A DNA stretch of 64,000 bases from Enterococcus dongliensis (GCF_005405225.1 NZ_BJDQ01000010.1:1-64000), one strand, 5' to 3'; positions 42,697 through 52,477 are shown, counted from the stretch's first letter. Notes: generated by a model from the sequence alone, not told the origin. Numbers and translations: made by a program.

Positions 42697-43865
42697 GAAA
42701 TTTTTTAACCAAACGAATCACAGATATTCAACCGTCAGGTATTCGTAAATTTTTTGATATTGTATCTGAACAACCGGATGCGATCTCTTTAGGAGTGGGT
42801 GAACCGGACTTTGATACGCCTTCTCATATGGTTCAAGAAGGTGTCCGTTCACTTCAAGAAGGTCGTACTTTTTATACTGCCAATGCCGGATTACTTGAAT
42901 TACGTGAAAAAATCAGCGAATATTTATCATTTCGGAATAAGGTCACGTATGATCCTAAAACAGAGGTAGTAGTAACTGTTGGTGGAAGTGAAGCCATTGA
43001 TCTGGCGTTGCGGATTTTTGTGGATACAGGTGATGAAGTAATCATCCCACAACCAAGTTTTGTTTGTTATGAGCCGATTACACAAATGGCTGGCGGAACA
43101 CCGGTGACGATCGATCTTAAGGCAGAAAATCAATTTAGATTGACACCTGAAGAACTTGAAAGTGTAGTAACTAAAAATAGCAAGATCTTAATCTTGTCCT
43201 ATCCTAATAATCCCACGGGAGGCACGATGGATCGCGAGTCATTAATCAAAATTGCTGATGTTGTGAAAAAATATGATTTGTTAGTAATCAGCGATGAGAT
43301 CTACGCAGAATTAATGTATGATGAGCCTTTCACTAGTATCGCAGAACTGCCAGGCATGCGAGAACGAACAATTGTTATTAACGGATTTTCCAAAGGTTTT
43401 GCGATGACTGGTTGGCGTTTGGGTTTTATGGCTGGTCCGAAAGTATTTATGGAACAACTGTTGAAACTTCATCAGTATACTATTATGACCGCACCAACAG
43501 CTAGTCAGTATGCAGCTTTAGCAGGTTTGAAAAATAATTGGCAAGAAACTGTTGAATCTATGCGGCTATCTTATGAAGAACGGCGAAATTATTTGCATCA
43601 TGCATTGGAGACGATGGGCTTGCCTTGTTACAAAGCCAAAGGAGCGTTTTATCTTTTCCCGCAGATTAGCCAATTTGGTTTAAGCAGTGAAGAATTTGCA
43701 CTGAAGTTATTAGAAGAAGAGAAGTTAGCGGTAATTCCCGGCTCTGCCTTTGGAAAAAGCGGTGAAGGTTTTTTACGTCTTTCCTATGCCTATTCGATTT
43801 ATGAATTAAAGGAAGCAATCCAACGACTGGAGCGTTTTGTGGCACGTTTAACTACCCAAATTTAA
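42693..43865 (+). CDS. Class I aminotransferase (PatA/AraT-like)
   Basis: A 390-residue PLP-dependent aminotransferase of fold type I, class I-gamma. The PLP lysine is in INGFSKGFAMTGWRLGF (about K234); GVGEPDFDTP, NPTGGTM and SDEIYAELMYD are the other signatures. It is of the type called aminotransferase A or aromatic aminotransferase in lactobacilli, moving the amino group of branched, aromatic or sulfur amino acids to 2-oxoglutarate. Translationally coupled to the Lrp-type regulator at 42202, which suggests amino acid control. Exact substrate unknown. Confidence 0.9.
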   Translation: MRNFLTKRITDIQPSGIRKFFDIVSEQPDAISLGVGEPDFDTPSHMVQEGVRSLQEGRTFYTANAGLLELREKISEYLSFRNKVTYDPKTEVVVTVGGSEAIDLALRIFVDTGDEVIIPQPSFVCYEPITQMAGGTPVTIDLKAENQFRLTPEELESVVTKNSKILILSYPNNPTGGTMDRESLIKIADVVKKYDLLVISDEIYAELMYDEPFTSIAELPGMRERTIVINGFSKGFAMTGWRLGFMAGPKVFMEQLLKLHQYTIMTAPTASQYAALAGLKNNWQETVESMRLSYEERRNYLHHALETMGLPCYKAKGAFYLFPQISQFGLSSEEFALKLLEEEKLAVIPGSAFGKSGEGFLRLSYAYSIYELKEAIQRLERFVARLTTQI

Positions 43866-43880
43866 AAAATAAGATTCATT

Positions 43881-43908
43881 GAGAGTGGAGAAATCCACTC
43901 TTTTTTTG
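43881..43908 (+). terminator. Terminator after the aminotransferase gene
   Basis: AGAGTGGA and TCCACTCT pair around GAAA, followed by TTTTTTT. Confidence 0.88.
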
Positions 43909-44081
43909 CTTGGTGATTAATAAAGTAAAGCAATCAATGGCGGGCTCCAGTGATAATGACTAAAAATCTGTGATTTAAATAAAACTTCTTCTATATTTTT
44001 ACTAAAAGCATTCTTACTTTTGCTGATAAATGATAAGATGAAGCCATATCCTCGAGATAAAAATTTTCAAAGGAGGCTTTT

Positions 44082-45200
44082 ATGCTGTCACGTTTCAAGC
44101 AGTCAAAACTCATTTTTTGGACGGTCGAGATTGTCTTGACTATTATAGGAATTTATTTTATTTTACAAATGCCTAATATCTTTAAACCAATAATCGGCAT
44201 GATCTCTGCAATCTTGTTGCCGCTATTGATTGCGGGTTTTCTTTATTACATGTTTGATCCAATCGTTATTTTTTTAGAGGAAAGAGCAGGGGTGCCACGG
44301 GTCATCGGATTTCTTTTATCATTTATCGTAATTGCTGTTGTAATCATTTTGATCATGATGAATGCCGTTCCCAAGATGATTGAGCAAACCGTACAGCTCA
44401 CACAAAATTTACCTGTTTATGCCGAAGAGACGGGACAGTGGTTGAATGAGCTAGGCAGCCGAGAAGAATTTAAAAATTTCAATTTAGAAGATCAATTGGC
44501 TTCAGCAAATCTAACAATCAATAATTTGATTCAAATGGGCATCGTCAGTATAACTTCTAGTCTTTCATTGATCGTGAGCTTTGCAATGAAATTTTTTGTT
44601 TTGTTGTTTACTGTACCCTTTATTTTGATTTTTATGTTTAAAGATGGCCATAAATTTTTGGATGCAGTTTCTCAGTTTTTTCCTTTAACGATACGTAAAG
44701 AATTACGTCAAACTGTTCGAGAATTGAATGAAACACTCTCAGCCTATATCAGCAGTACCGTTTTAGATGCTTTTATCATCGGAATATTGAGTTTTATTGC
44801 GATGACGATTTTTCAGCAACCATATAGTTTGTTATTGGCTATTTTTTGCGGGATTACAAATATCATTCCTTACGTGGGACCTTTTATCGGAGCAGTACCT
44901 GCGATTATTGTCGGATTATTTATTTCGCCTGTGCAAGCACTTTATATGGGACTGTCTGTCCTAGTTATTCAACAATTAGACGGGAATTTGATCAAGCCGC
45001 TACTGTTCGGTAAGTCATTGAATATCCATCCATTAACGATTATTTTAGTTTTGATCGGAGCAGGCAGTGTTGCCGGTATCCTTGGTATGTTGATCTGTAT
45101 CCCGGTTTATGCAGTGATTAAAACATTGATTATCAATATTCATAAAATCTATCAACTGCGTCGAGAAAGCCAGCTGTTCAAAGATAATAATGAAAGTTAA
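44082..45200 (+). CDS. AI-2E family transporter
   Basis: A 372-residue membrane protein with about eight hydrophobic segments and the conserved region ITNIIPYVGPFIGAVPAIIVG (about 260-280) of the AI-2E (PerM/TqsA) family. The stretch NGNLIKPLLFG-like (DGNLIKPLLFGKS) and the C-terminal GMLICIPVYAVIK are also typical. Members export small molecules or ions, including autoinducer-2 (TqsA) and Na+/Li+; the substrate cannot be chosen here. AAAGGAGG precedes the ATG. Single gene with a terminator. Confidence 0.9.
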   Translation: MLSRFKQSKLIFWTVEIVLTIIGIYFILQMPNIFKPIIGMISAILLPLLIAGFLYYMFDPIVIFLEERAGVPRVIGFLLSFIVIAVVIILIMMNAVPKMIEQTVQLTQNLPVYAEETGQWLNELGSREEFKNFNLEDQLASANLTINNLIQMGIVSITSSLSLIVSFAMKFFVLLFTVPFILIFMFKDGHKFLDAVSQFFPLTIRKELRQTVRELNETLSAYISSTVLDAFIIGILSFIAMTIFQQPYSLLLAIFCGITNIIPYVGPFIGAVPAIIVGLFISPVQALYMGLSVLVIQQLDGNLIKPLLFGKSLNIHPLTIILVLIGAGSVAGILGMLICIPVYAVIKTLIINIHKIYQLRRESQLFKDNNES

Positions 45201-45208
45201 AACAAATA

Positions 45209-45253
45209 AAAAGAACTGTCCATCAAATAATTTGGTGGATGGTTCTTTTATTG
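45209..45253 (+). terminator. Terminator after the AI-2E family gene
   Basis: AAAGAACTGTCCATCAAA pairs with TTTGGTGGATGGTTCTTT (small mismatches), followed by TATTG. It lies just before the convergent permease gene and may serve both. Confidence 0.7.
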
Positions 45254-45289
45254 TGAAATATATTCATAAATCACTGTTGTAATAAATAA

Positions 45290-46690
45290 CTAATTTTGAT
45301 CTTGTTTGTCAAAATCTTGCAAAATTTTACTAGATATCGGTTTGTTTCGTTCGAATTTGAAATGGTAAATCCCTAAAAGAGCGATAAACCAAACGGGAGA
45401 GAAAATCAACGCTTCACGTGTATCTGTAGCTAGTGCTAAAACAAACAAAACAAAAGCAAGAAAGATAAAGACTAAATAATTAGTGTAAGGAAAGAGCGGT
45501 AATTTAAACGTGCTTTTGGCAGCTAATTCTGGATTAGTTTTACGATAACGCAGATGTGTAAAGACGATCATTCCCCAAATGAAGATAAAACAAATCGTCG
45601 CGATTGAACTGATCATAGTGAAAATGCGACTAGGTACAAAGAAATTCATCAAAACAGCAAGAAAGATGATCAGTGTTGAGAAAACCAATGCATTACCAGG
45701 CACCCGATTTTTAGTTAGCTTTGTAAAAGTTTTCGGAGCACTGCCTTCTTGTGCTAGCGAGCGCACCATTCGACTTGTACTATAAATCGCACTGTTACAA
45801 GCAGACATAGCTGAGCTTAAAACGACTAAGTTGACGATTGAAGCAGCCGCAGCAATCCCAATCTCTGAAAAAACTTGAACGAAGGGGCTTTGATCTGCAG
45901 ATAAACTTGACCAAGGATAGATGGACATAATGACAAATAATGAACCTAAATAGAACAAGATAATCCGTAGCGGAATCGTATCGATTGCTTTTGGCAAGAC
46001 TGTTTTTGGATCGGAAGTTTCTCCGCCAATCAGCCCAACAAGTTCTACTCCACAAAAAGCAAAAGTTGCCATTTGGAAAGAAAGAGCAAAGCCACTGGCA
46101 CCTTTAGGAAAGAAACCGCCATGTCGCCATAAGTTACTGATTGAAACTGTTCCAGCTCCTGTTTTAAAACCGGTGAAGATCATAAAAGCTCCCGCGATGA
46201 TCAAAGCGATAATCGCGACTACTTTAATCAGAGCAAACCAAAATTCTAATTCACCAAAGAGACCTACTGCGACTAAATTTAATCCTAATAATATAGCTAG
46301 GGCGATAATCTCTGGCAACCATTGGGGAATATTTGGCAGCCAATAACTCACGTACATACCTGTTGCTGTTAAATCAGCCATTGCGATAGCAATCCAGCAA
46401 AACCAGTAAGTCCAGCCGGTTACAAAGGCCGCTTTTTTCCCTAAGTAGTCAGCAATAAAATCAAGAAAAGAATGGTAATTTAAATTAGATAGCATCAATT
46501 CGCCTAATGCGCGCATAATCAAGAAAATAATGCAACCTGTGATTGTATATGATAGAAGAATCGAGGGGCCGGTCAATTGAATGGTTTTTCCAGACCCAAG
46601 AAATAGTCCAGTACCGATTGCTCCTCCGATTGAAATTAATTGAACGTGACGATTTTTTAATCCTCTATCCAATTCTTCATGACTTTCCAA
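45290..46690 (-). CDS. Amino acid permease (AAT family, CycA-like)
   Basis: A 466-residue APC-superfamily transporter with 12 hydrophobic segments. The N-terminal LKNRHVQLISIGGAIGTGLFLGSG and the GVELVGLIGGETSDP region (about 210-225) are the AAT-family signatures. It looks closest to CycA-type D-alanine/D-serine/glycine permeases, though related permeases for other amino acids cannot be excluded. The start is TTG 46690 behind AAGGACTGA. It is a single gene facing the AI-2E family gene across a shared terminator. Confidence 0.9.
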   Translation of the reverse strand: MESHEELDRGLKNRHVQLISIGGAIGTGLFLGSGKTIQLTGPSILLSYTITGCIIFLIMRALGELMLSNLNYHSFLDFIADYLGKKAAFVTGWTYWFCWIAIAMADLTATGMYVSYWLPNIPQWLPEIIALAILLGLNLVAVGLFGELEFWFALIKVVAIIALIIAGAFMIFTGFKTGAGTVSISNLWRHGGFFPKGASGFALSFQMATFAFCGVELVGLIGGETSDPKTVLPKAIDTIPLRIILFYLGSLFVIMSIYPWSSLSADQSPFVQVFSEIGIAAAASIVNLVVLSSAMSACNSAIYSTSRMVRSLAQEGSAPKTFTKLTKNRVPGNALVFSTLIIFLAVLMNFFVPSRIFTMISSIATICFIFIWGMIVFTHLRYRKTNPELAAKSTFKLPLFPYTNYLVFIFLAFVLFVLALATDTREALIFSPVWFIALLGIYHFKFERNKPISSKILQDFDKQDQN

Positions 46691-47128
46691 TAAAATCAGT
46701 CCTTTTTTTAAGAATAAAAGAATTTTATCAGAAATCTACGAGCTAGTTTAAAAAAACTTCCAAAAATAATAAAACGATTAAAATATTACGAAAATTTAAA
46801 AATAACAAAAAAACAAAAAGAGTTATGGAAGATTTTACTATAAAGTATGTCTGATAATGGTTAAAATGCTATAATATTGACAATTCATGTAAGAATATTA
46901 GAGGGACTATTTTAGCTAATCAGTAAATCAAGGTAAGAGAAGAAATAAAAAAATGAGTGCAAGATAGATGAAACAGTTGACGATGCAACAAAGGATACTC
47001 ATTTCAACTGTTGAAATGAGCACAGTTTTTACTTGGTTTTAGACTGACAGTTCCTTACATGATAGGGGAACAAAATTTGAAACTTCTAAAATGAGACGAT
47101 TATCCAATAACGAGAAGGAGGAACCGAT
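46691..47128. other. 438-base intergenic region with a strong hairpin
   Basis: AT-rich spacer between divergent genes. A TATAAT lies at 46870-46875 and a perfect hairpin CTCATTTCAA/TTGAAATGAG at 46998-47020, followed by CACAGTTTTT. No ORF over 25 codons with a ribosome binding site is seen before the gene at 47129. Confidence 0.45.
46996..47030 (+). terminator. Candidate terminator in the spacer
   Basis: CTCATTTCAA and TTGAAATGAG form a perfect 10-pair stem over CTG. The T run begins five bases after the stem, so termination is possible but not certain; the upstream transcript would be a short RNA of unknown identity. Confidence 0.4.
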
Positions 47129-48091
47129 GTGAAGAAAAAGACAATCGGTTGGATATTATTAGGATTGGTTGTATTTGGTGCAGTTAGTTTTGCCAGCTAC
47201 CATATCTATCAAGAAAAAATGATTCAATCAGAAAAAGCAAACAAAGAAATGTTGAATAAACGCTTGACTGAACTTTACGAAGATCAACAGTCGGGGTATT
47301 TTAAACCAGATATCTCGTCTGCTACGTTTGATGATTTGGCAACTGAAGTAAAAAATCAACGAGGAGATAGTCGCACCTTAGAAGATATTGCACAAGCAAA
47401 GCAAAATTTTGAGATTCAAATCAGATTGAATGATCTTTTTGAAAGAGATGTATTGAACGGTCTAGATTTATCTGCACATCCAGTTTTAAAAGAGCCTAAA
47501 GAAAATCAGATCCAAACAGTAAAGGAACAGTTAAAGGAAAGTTCAGCAAAAGAGAAAGAGTGGGGACAAGACATCGCGATGCTTTTAAGCATCGCTGAGA
47601 CCCAATCAAAGGATTTTTCCAGTGCTGAGAACGATGTAGAAAATTTGGTCAATAAAGGAAGCGACTTAACCTTATCGGACTATTTAACCGGAGTTAAAAC
47701 ATTGGCTGTATTACCAGATGGGAAATTCAAGCAGCAGCTGTTAGATAAGTTAGCCCCCGTTAAAAACCAATTAGCCAATGAAAATGCTAACTTTGCCACC
47801 CAAATTCAGCAAAGTGATGCCTCCATGGAAAACGCAAAAAAGAATTATCAAGAACGCCAAGCAAAAGTATTGGCAGAACGGAATAAGGAACTGACAGTGC
47901 TGAAAAAAGAGCTAATGAAGAAACAAGAAACGTATGATTCTTATAAAGATGCTCTCGAATCACTTGAAGATAGTAAAAAAGAAGAGTCTTCCCGCAAAGA
48001 AGCAGAAGATTCTCGCTCACATGATTCTGATTCCCACACCAGTTCAGAAAGCTCAGACTCAAATTCTTCAGAAGAAGCAGAAGATGACTAA
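47129..48091 (+). CDS. Membrane-anchored coiled-coil protein with Ser/Asp-rich tail
   Basis: A 320-residue protein with an N-terminal membrane anchor (about 5-25: TIGWILLGLVVFGAVSF), a long helical and coiled-coil extracellular part, and a low-complexity C terminus of Ser, Asp and Glu (the last about 45 residues). The start is GTG 47129 behind AAGGAGG. It has no LPXTG motif, so it is held by the N-terminal anchor. It converges on a class A penicillin-binding protein, and a cell-envelope role is plausible. No family is recognised. Confidence 0.7.
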   Translation: MKKKTIGWILLGLVVFGAVSFASYHIYQEKMIQSEKANKEMLNKRLTELYEDQQSGYFKPDISSATFDDLATEVKNQRGDSRTLEDIAQAKQNFEIQIRLNDLFERDVLNGLDLSAHPVLKEPKENQIQTVKEQLKESSAKEKEWGQDIAMLLSIAETQSKDFSSAENDVENLVNKGSDLTLSDYLTGVKTLAVLPDGKFKQQLLDKLAPVKNQLANENANFATQIQQSDASMENAKKNYQERQAKVLAERNKELTVLKKELMKKQETYDSYKDALESLEDSKKEESSRKEAEDSRSHDSDSHTSSESSDSNSSEEAEDD

Positions 48092-48093
48092 AT

Positions 48094-48134
48094 AAAAAGA
48101 GCAATGATCTATGAGAGATCATTGCTCTTTTTGA
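48094..48134. terminator. Bidirectional terminator between the coiled-coil and PBP genes
   Basis: AAAAGAGCAATGATCT pairs perfectly with AGATCATTGCTCTTTT around ATGAG. T runs occur on both strands, so it serves both convergent genes. Confidence 0.9.
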
Positions 48135-48146
48135 TTGGAGATTTTT

Positions 48147-50714
48147 TTACTCTTTTTCTTCAGCTAATTTTTTCTTTAATTGATTGATTTGTTTATCGAG
48201 ATCAGCGCTCTGATTTTTTGTGTCAGTAATTTGATTTTTTATCGTAGTTAATTCTGAATCACGTGCGGCCTTTTCATGAGCATATTCGACCTCTTTATTA
48301 CGATAGACATTAGTATATTGATCAGAAAGAGTCCCACCAGATGGTTCGACTTGTTGAATCAGGGCGAAGACTTGTTGGGCATATTGATCAAAGATTTGCC
48401 AATTATCTTGTGAGTCGGTCACGATGATCTCAAGCTGACTCAATGTATCGATTCGTTCAGCGATTAGTTGATTACTGAAGGTAGAAGCTTCTTCGACCAT
48501 TGGTGTATTCAACTTAGCAGCTGTTAATTCATTCGCTTTTTGTTTTGCTAATGTATCAATCGCAGCTGTTGCTGTTTGTAACGCGTTTTGACGGGTCTGT
48601 AAAACTTGTTTGGTTTGGCTAGAGCGTGTAATCAATTGACCGCCAACTTTTTGTACAGAAGCAGGCATTTGGAAATCAATGTCTTCTTTTCCATTGTTCA
48701 AAAGGTCCATCGTTTGCTTGAAGATCTCTTTAGTTGCCTGACCAACGCTGGCATTATCTTGTGGTTGTGGCGTGTCATCGCCAGCCCAGACGGCCACGGT
48801 ATAATGAGGTGTGGCACCAACAGTCCATAAATCTTTGGCTTCATCAGTTGTTCCAGTTTTGACGGTCCAATATTGATTGTGCGCCAAATTTAAACTTGCT
48901 GCTGTTCCATCTGCGTTTTGATGGACAGCTTTCATCGTATCGATGGTCAAATAGGCGGCATCATCACTGTAAATTTTTTGTTGTGTAAGATCATTTTGAG
49001 TAAAAACTTCTTGACCAGTATCTTTGCGCTTAATCGTGTCGATATTTAAAGGCGTACGGTAGTTTCCTTGGTTTACTAAAGTTGCAATTCCGCTGGCCAT
49101 TTCTTGTGTAGTTGCACCGTAAGTCATACCGCCGACAGCGATGATTGGATTATCATCTGCCACATCTAAGCCAGTAAACTGCATCTGTGCAAGTGGTTGG
49201 TAGATTGCTTCTTTCAGTTCATTTCGATTTTCCTCAGCTAATTTATACGCAACGACATTAGAAGAAATTGCCAGTGCATTCCGTAAGGTCAAATTTCCTT
49301 TTGATCCGTTATACACATTATTAGGATACGTACTATTAGGACGATCGTCTGAAACGGTGCTTGTTTCTAACAAGCCGCGTTCATAAGCCGGAGCATAAGA
49401 TACTAATGGTTTGATCGCTGATCCTGGCTGGCGGTAAGAAAGAAAGGCTCGATTGTAATGATTGCCTTCTTCACCACGTCCGCCAATACTTGCGACGACG
49501 TCACCTGTTTGATTATCAATGACAGTCATGGCCGCTTGTTTAGTATAAAAATCATTTTCAGCGTTACGATCTTGCCAAGCGTTCATGACAGTTGTCAAGA
49601 TTCCTTGCAATTGGTCATGCAGGGCAGGGTCAATGGTTGTCTTGATTTGATACCCACCGGAAAGAATCCGTTGATATACTTTGTTGTATGCCGTTTTGTA
49701 CTCTTTGTTATAACGTTCTTCTTCTTCCTTTGAATCAAACTGGTATTGGAAACGGAAATCTTGTTGTCCCATCAATATTTTTGTTGCAGAATCGACGGCT
49801 AAGGCGACTTCATTATTGTCCAATTGATTATTCAGTGCATTGCTGTGAATCTTTGCTGAAAAATCATCTGCTAAAGCTTCTTCGTATTGTTTGTTTGTGA
49901 TATAGCCTTGTGCGTTCATTTCTTTTAAAATTAGTTTGGCTCGTTTTAATGCATTTTTTTTGTTAGTTGTTGGATCAAAAATCCCAGGATTATTGGTGAT
50001 GCCAATCAATGTAGCTTTTTCTAGTAAGGTAGTATCGTTGATGGATTTACCCAAATAAACTTTCGCTGCGGCATTGATCCCATAAGCTCCGTGACCAAAA
50101 TACACATTGTTCAAATAATATTCTAAGATCTGGTGTTTCGTGAAGCGTTTTTCTAGAGCTTGTGCCATCACCATTTCTTCAACTTTCCGGGAGATGGAGA
50201 CTTCCGGCGTTAGATAGATATTCTTCACTAATTGTTGAGTGATCGTTGATGCGCCACGAATTCCTCGTCCGGTTGCGGCGTTCAATCCGATTGTCAGCAA
50301 ACCTTGTGTATCGACACCGTGATGTTCATAAAAACGTTTGTCCTCAATGGAAATCAAGGCTTGTGAGACTAATGGATCCATCTTTTCATACGTTAGATAA
50401 TCCCGTTCTTGGGTCTTGAGCTCTTTGATGACTTGTCCATTTTTATCTAAAATCGTTGTAGGATGGTGCTGTTTAAAGTCGCTCTCTTGGATTTTTGCGG
50501 CGTGTTCTTCACCCGCATCAATCGCTGCAGTCACTTCTTTGCCATATTTTTGAAAGAAGAAAATCGTTCCGGCAATTATTAATAAAAGAATCGCCGCAAG
50601 AATACTTAGCGAGATTTTAGTCGATTTGCCTATTTTTTTTCGGGAACTCTTTTTTTTCGGAGTGTTTAGTTTTTTTTCTATTTTTTTCTGATGTCGTTCT
50701 TGTCTTTTTGCCAT
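48147..50714 (-). CDS. Class A penicillin-binding protein (bifunctional peptidoglycan synthase)
   Basis: An 855-residue bitopic membrane enzyme that polymerises and cross-links peptidoglycan. A basic N-terminal tail and one anchor (about 28-52) precede the GT51 glycosyltransferase domain (SIEDKRFYEHHGVD, then GASTITQQLVKN with the catalytic glutamate EDKRFYEHHG). The transpeptidase domain has SxxK in RQPGSAIKPL, SxN in ISSNVVAYKL and KTGT in TVKTGTTDEAK. The last about 150 residues (from 700) are Gln/Lys-rich and coiled-coil, in place of the Ser/Gly tail many PBP1A proteins have. Which of the enterococcal PonA/PbpF/PbpZ types it is cannot be settled. Confidence 0.95.
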   Translation of the reverse strand: MAKRQERHQKKIEKKLNTPKKKSSRKKIGKSTKISLSILAAILLLIIAGTIFFFQKYGKEVTAAIDAGEEHAAKIQESDFKQHHPTTILDKNGQVIKELKTQERDYLTYEKMDPLVSQALISIEDKRFYEHHGVDTQGLLTIGLNAATGRGIRGASTITQQLVKNIYLTPEVSISRKVEEMVMAQALEKRFTKHQILEYYLNNVYFGHGAYGINAAAKVYLGKSINDTTLLEKATLIGITNNPGIFDPTTNKKNALKRAKLILKEMNAQGYITNKQYEEALADDFSAKIHSNALNNQLDNNEVALAVDSATKILMGQQDFRFQYQFDSKEEEERYNKEYKTAYNKVYQRILSGGYQIKTTIDPALHDQLQGILTTVMNAWQDRNAENDFYTKQAAMTVIDNQTGDVVASIGGRGEEGNHYNRAFLSYRQPGSAIKPLVSYAPAYERGLLETSTVSDDRPNSTYPNNVYNGSKGNLTLRNALAISSNVVAYKLAEENRNELKEAIYQPLAQMQFTGLDVADDNPIIAVGGMTYGATTQEMASGIATLVNQGNYRTPLNIDTIKRKDTGQEVFTQNDLTQQKIYSDDAAYLTIDTMKAVHQNADGTAASLNLAHNQYWTVKTGTTDEAKDLWTVGATPHYTVAVWAGDDTPQPQDNASVGQATKEIFKQTMDLLNNGKEDIDFQMPASVQKVGGQLITRSSQTKQVLQTRQNALQTATAAIDTLAKQKANELTAAKLNTPMVEEASTFSNQLIAERIDTLSQLEIIVTDSQDNWQIFDQYAQQVFALIQQVEPSGGTLSDQYTNVYRNKEVEYAHEKAARDSELTTIKNQITDTKNQSADLDKQINQLKKKLAEEKE

Positions 50715-50893
50715 ATTTGCCTATCCTTATAGAATCGTTTCTTCTAGTGTAATAGAAAATGTACAGAATAACTATCCTATTCATATTTTTCCAAGAAAAA
50801 ATTTAGATTATCCCTAAAATAGTCTGAGAATTGTTGGAAATACTTGACGCTTGATAAATTAGTCGCCACAATAAGGAGGAAATGAGGTGACCT

Positions 50894-51844
50894 ATGAACA
50901 CAGCAAAAAAATGGTTGATCTTTTGGGTCGTTCTGGCTGCGTTGTTCGTTGGCTTTTTTGGCATTGTATTAAGTGGAAATTTTCCACAATTTGCAATCCC
51001 GTTTAGTGTATTTGCCAGTGATGATAAAGCAAAGAAAAAAGAAGAATTGCCAAAACTAAAAATATTAGCACTTAGAGATGTCAATGACCAAGAATTACTA
51101 AAACAGCAGATGGAGAAAGTAGAAGCTTTAAATCAAGCATTTAAAGATAGCGCCAACTTTTCAAGCTCACAAGCAATGGCAGACACAATCGAGAAAATCT
51201 ACGGTTCTGCTAAAGAGGGAAAAAATAGTTTTGACCTTTATCGAAAAATCTATCCTATGGTGAGTTCAGAAGAAAATGGTTTTGTCAGTGTGAATTTGAT
51301 TGGTTTTGGTCAGCGCTTAGTTAACGATCAACCGATGACGGTCCAACGTCAAGTATGGAGTTTTACAGATACAAATGGAAGGCGGCATGATTATACTGTA
51401 AGGCTGCGTTTTAATGAGCAAGAATTAGCTGAATTGACAGCTGAAGAAGGCAGTGAGGTCAAATCAGTCATTACAACAGATGATACCTATTTGGATAAGT
51501 CAGCAGATTTTGAAACAGCTTGGTCGGAAGTGGTTCGTCGTGGTACGGACACGCAACTTTATCGTGAAATGAAAAAAGCAGGTCTAAATAGTGATCAAAC
51601 CGAGTTCAAAGCATTAGAAAAAAGCATTGAAGTGACTGATCCAAGCGGATTTTTTGACTTATTCAAAGAAACGCGCGGCGATTTGACACATGCGTATTTG
51701 GCGGGCTTTTATCATACCAATACACCGACAGATGGCCAGTCAGATTATTATTTCCGTGTCCCGACTTCGGAAAAAAATATCGCAGAATTTCTAGTAGTCT
51801 ATGATCGACTCCAACAAAAAATCGTGTCGATTAATCGAAACTAA
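50894..51844 (+). CDS. Membrane-anchored protein of unknown function
   Basis: A 316-residue protein with an N-terminal hydrophobic anchor (about 7-30: WLIFWVVLAALFVGFFGIVLS) followed by a soluble outer domain. The middle has a beta-rich segment (NGFVSVNLIGFGQRLVND, then QVWSFTDTNGRRHDYTVRLRF) and the end YDRLQQKIVSINRN. GGAGG and AGGTGA precede the ATG at 50894. It is divergent from the class A PBP gene, so a cell-wall or regulatory role is conceivable. I do not recognise the family. Confidence 0.65.
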   Translation: MNTAKKWLIFWVVLAALFVGFFGIVLSGNFPQFAIPFSVFASDDKAKKKEELPKLKILALRDVNDQELLKQQMEKVEALNQAFKDSANFSSSQAMADTIEKIYGSAKEGKNSFDLYRKIYPMVSSEENGFVSVNLIGFGQRLVNDQPMTVQRQVWSFTDTNGRRHDYTVRLRFNEQELAELTAEEGSEVKSVITTDDTYLDKSADFETAWSEVVRRGTDTQLYREMKKAGLNSDQTEFKALEKSIEVTDPSGFFDLFKETRGDLTHAYLAGFYHTNTPTDGQSDYYFRVPTSEKNIAEFLVVYDRLQQKIVSINRN

Positions 51845-51849
51845 TCAAA

Positions 51850-51884
51850 AAAAGTGTTAGGAGTAGTCGCTCCTAACACTAATC
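51850..51884 (-). terminator. Terminator of the ProX/PrdX-type deacylase gene
   Basis: AGTGTTAGGAG and CTCCTAACACT form an 11-pair stem around TAGTCG. The minus strand continues with TTTTTTT, so it ends the minus-strand transcript and overlaps its last codons. Confidence 0.85.
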
Positions 51885-52415
51885 AATCAAGACGGGTTTA
51901 TGACCAGTATAAGGGAGAAATGTCTCAAATAAGTCAGCCGTTTTCAATTTCATATAATTTGTTACTGAACCAGAACTGCAACCGTACCACTCACGTTGAG
52001 CAACAGAGCGGTCAAAGACTAATTGGATTTCATGTTCGGGATCGTTTAACAATCCAAAAATCGTCGCTGCGCCGGGAATGACGCCTAATCGTTCTTTTAG
52101 TAGTTCTGCTGAAGCAAAGGAAACACGGGGGATTGCTAATTTTTTACCAAAATCTTTAGTAATAAATTTAAAATCAGCCGGTGTGATATAAAGGTAGAAT
52201 TTCGTTTTTTTCTGATTACACAAGAAAATCGTTTTCACTACTTCGATTCCTAAGCGATCATCAATAGCGCTACAATCTTTCATTGTTAATGCTTCACCAG
52301 TGGCCACTTGATAAAAAGGGATCGCTAATTTTGTCAATGTTTCGTAGGTCAACTCTTCTAATTCAGAACCAAATGTGGTCGGCGGGGTCGTATACATCTC
52401 ACTTACGTAAACCAT
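51879..52415 (-). CDS. Prolyl-tRNA editing domain protein (ProX/PrdX type, YbaK family)
   Basis: A 178-residue stand-alone editing domain that hydrolyses mischarged Ala-tRNA(Pro). It has the YbaK/ProX fold: HH-type start replaced by IPFYQVATGEALTM, the KTIFLCNQKKTKFYLYITP strand pair, GAATIFGLLNDP and a late GSVTNYMKLKTAD segment. The arrangement resembles PrdX of Clostridium. AAAGGAG precedes the ATG. It is common in lactic acid bacteria and does not need a local partner. With several proline peptidases in the window it fits active proline metabolism, but that is not evidence of a shared pathway. Confidence 0.85.
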   Translation of the reverse strand: MVYVSEMYTTPPTTFGSELEELTYETLTKLAIPFYQVATGEALTMKDCSAIDDRLGIEVVKTIFLCNQKKTKFYLYITPADFKFITKDFGKKLAIPRVSFASAELLKERLGVIPGAATIFGLLNDPEHEIQLVFDRSVAQREWYGCSSGSVTNYMKLKTADLFETFLPYTGHKPVLID

Positions 52416-52477
52416 AGTAGTCTCCTTTTTGTTTGTGATAAATAATACAATACCCGTTTTTGATCAAGTTCTCAAGT

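Noticed and set aside
46870-46905. TATAAT/TTGACA combination upstream of 47129
   Set aside because: The two elements are in the wrong order and spacing to form one promoter.
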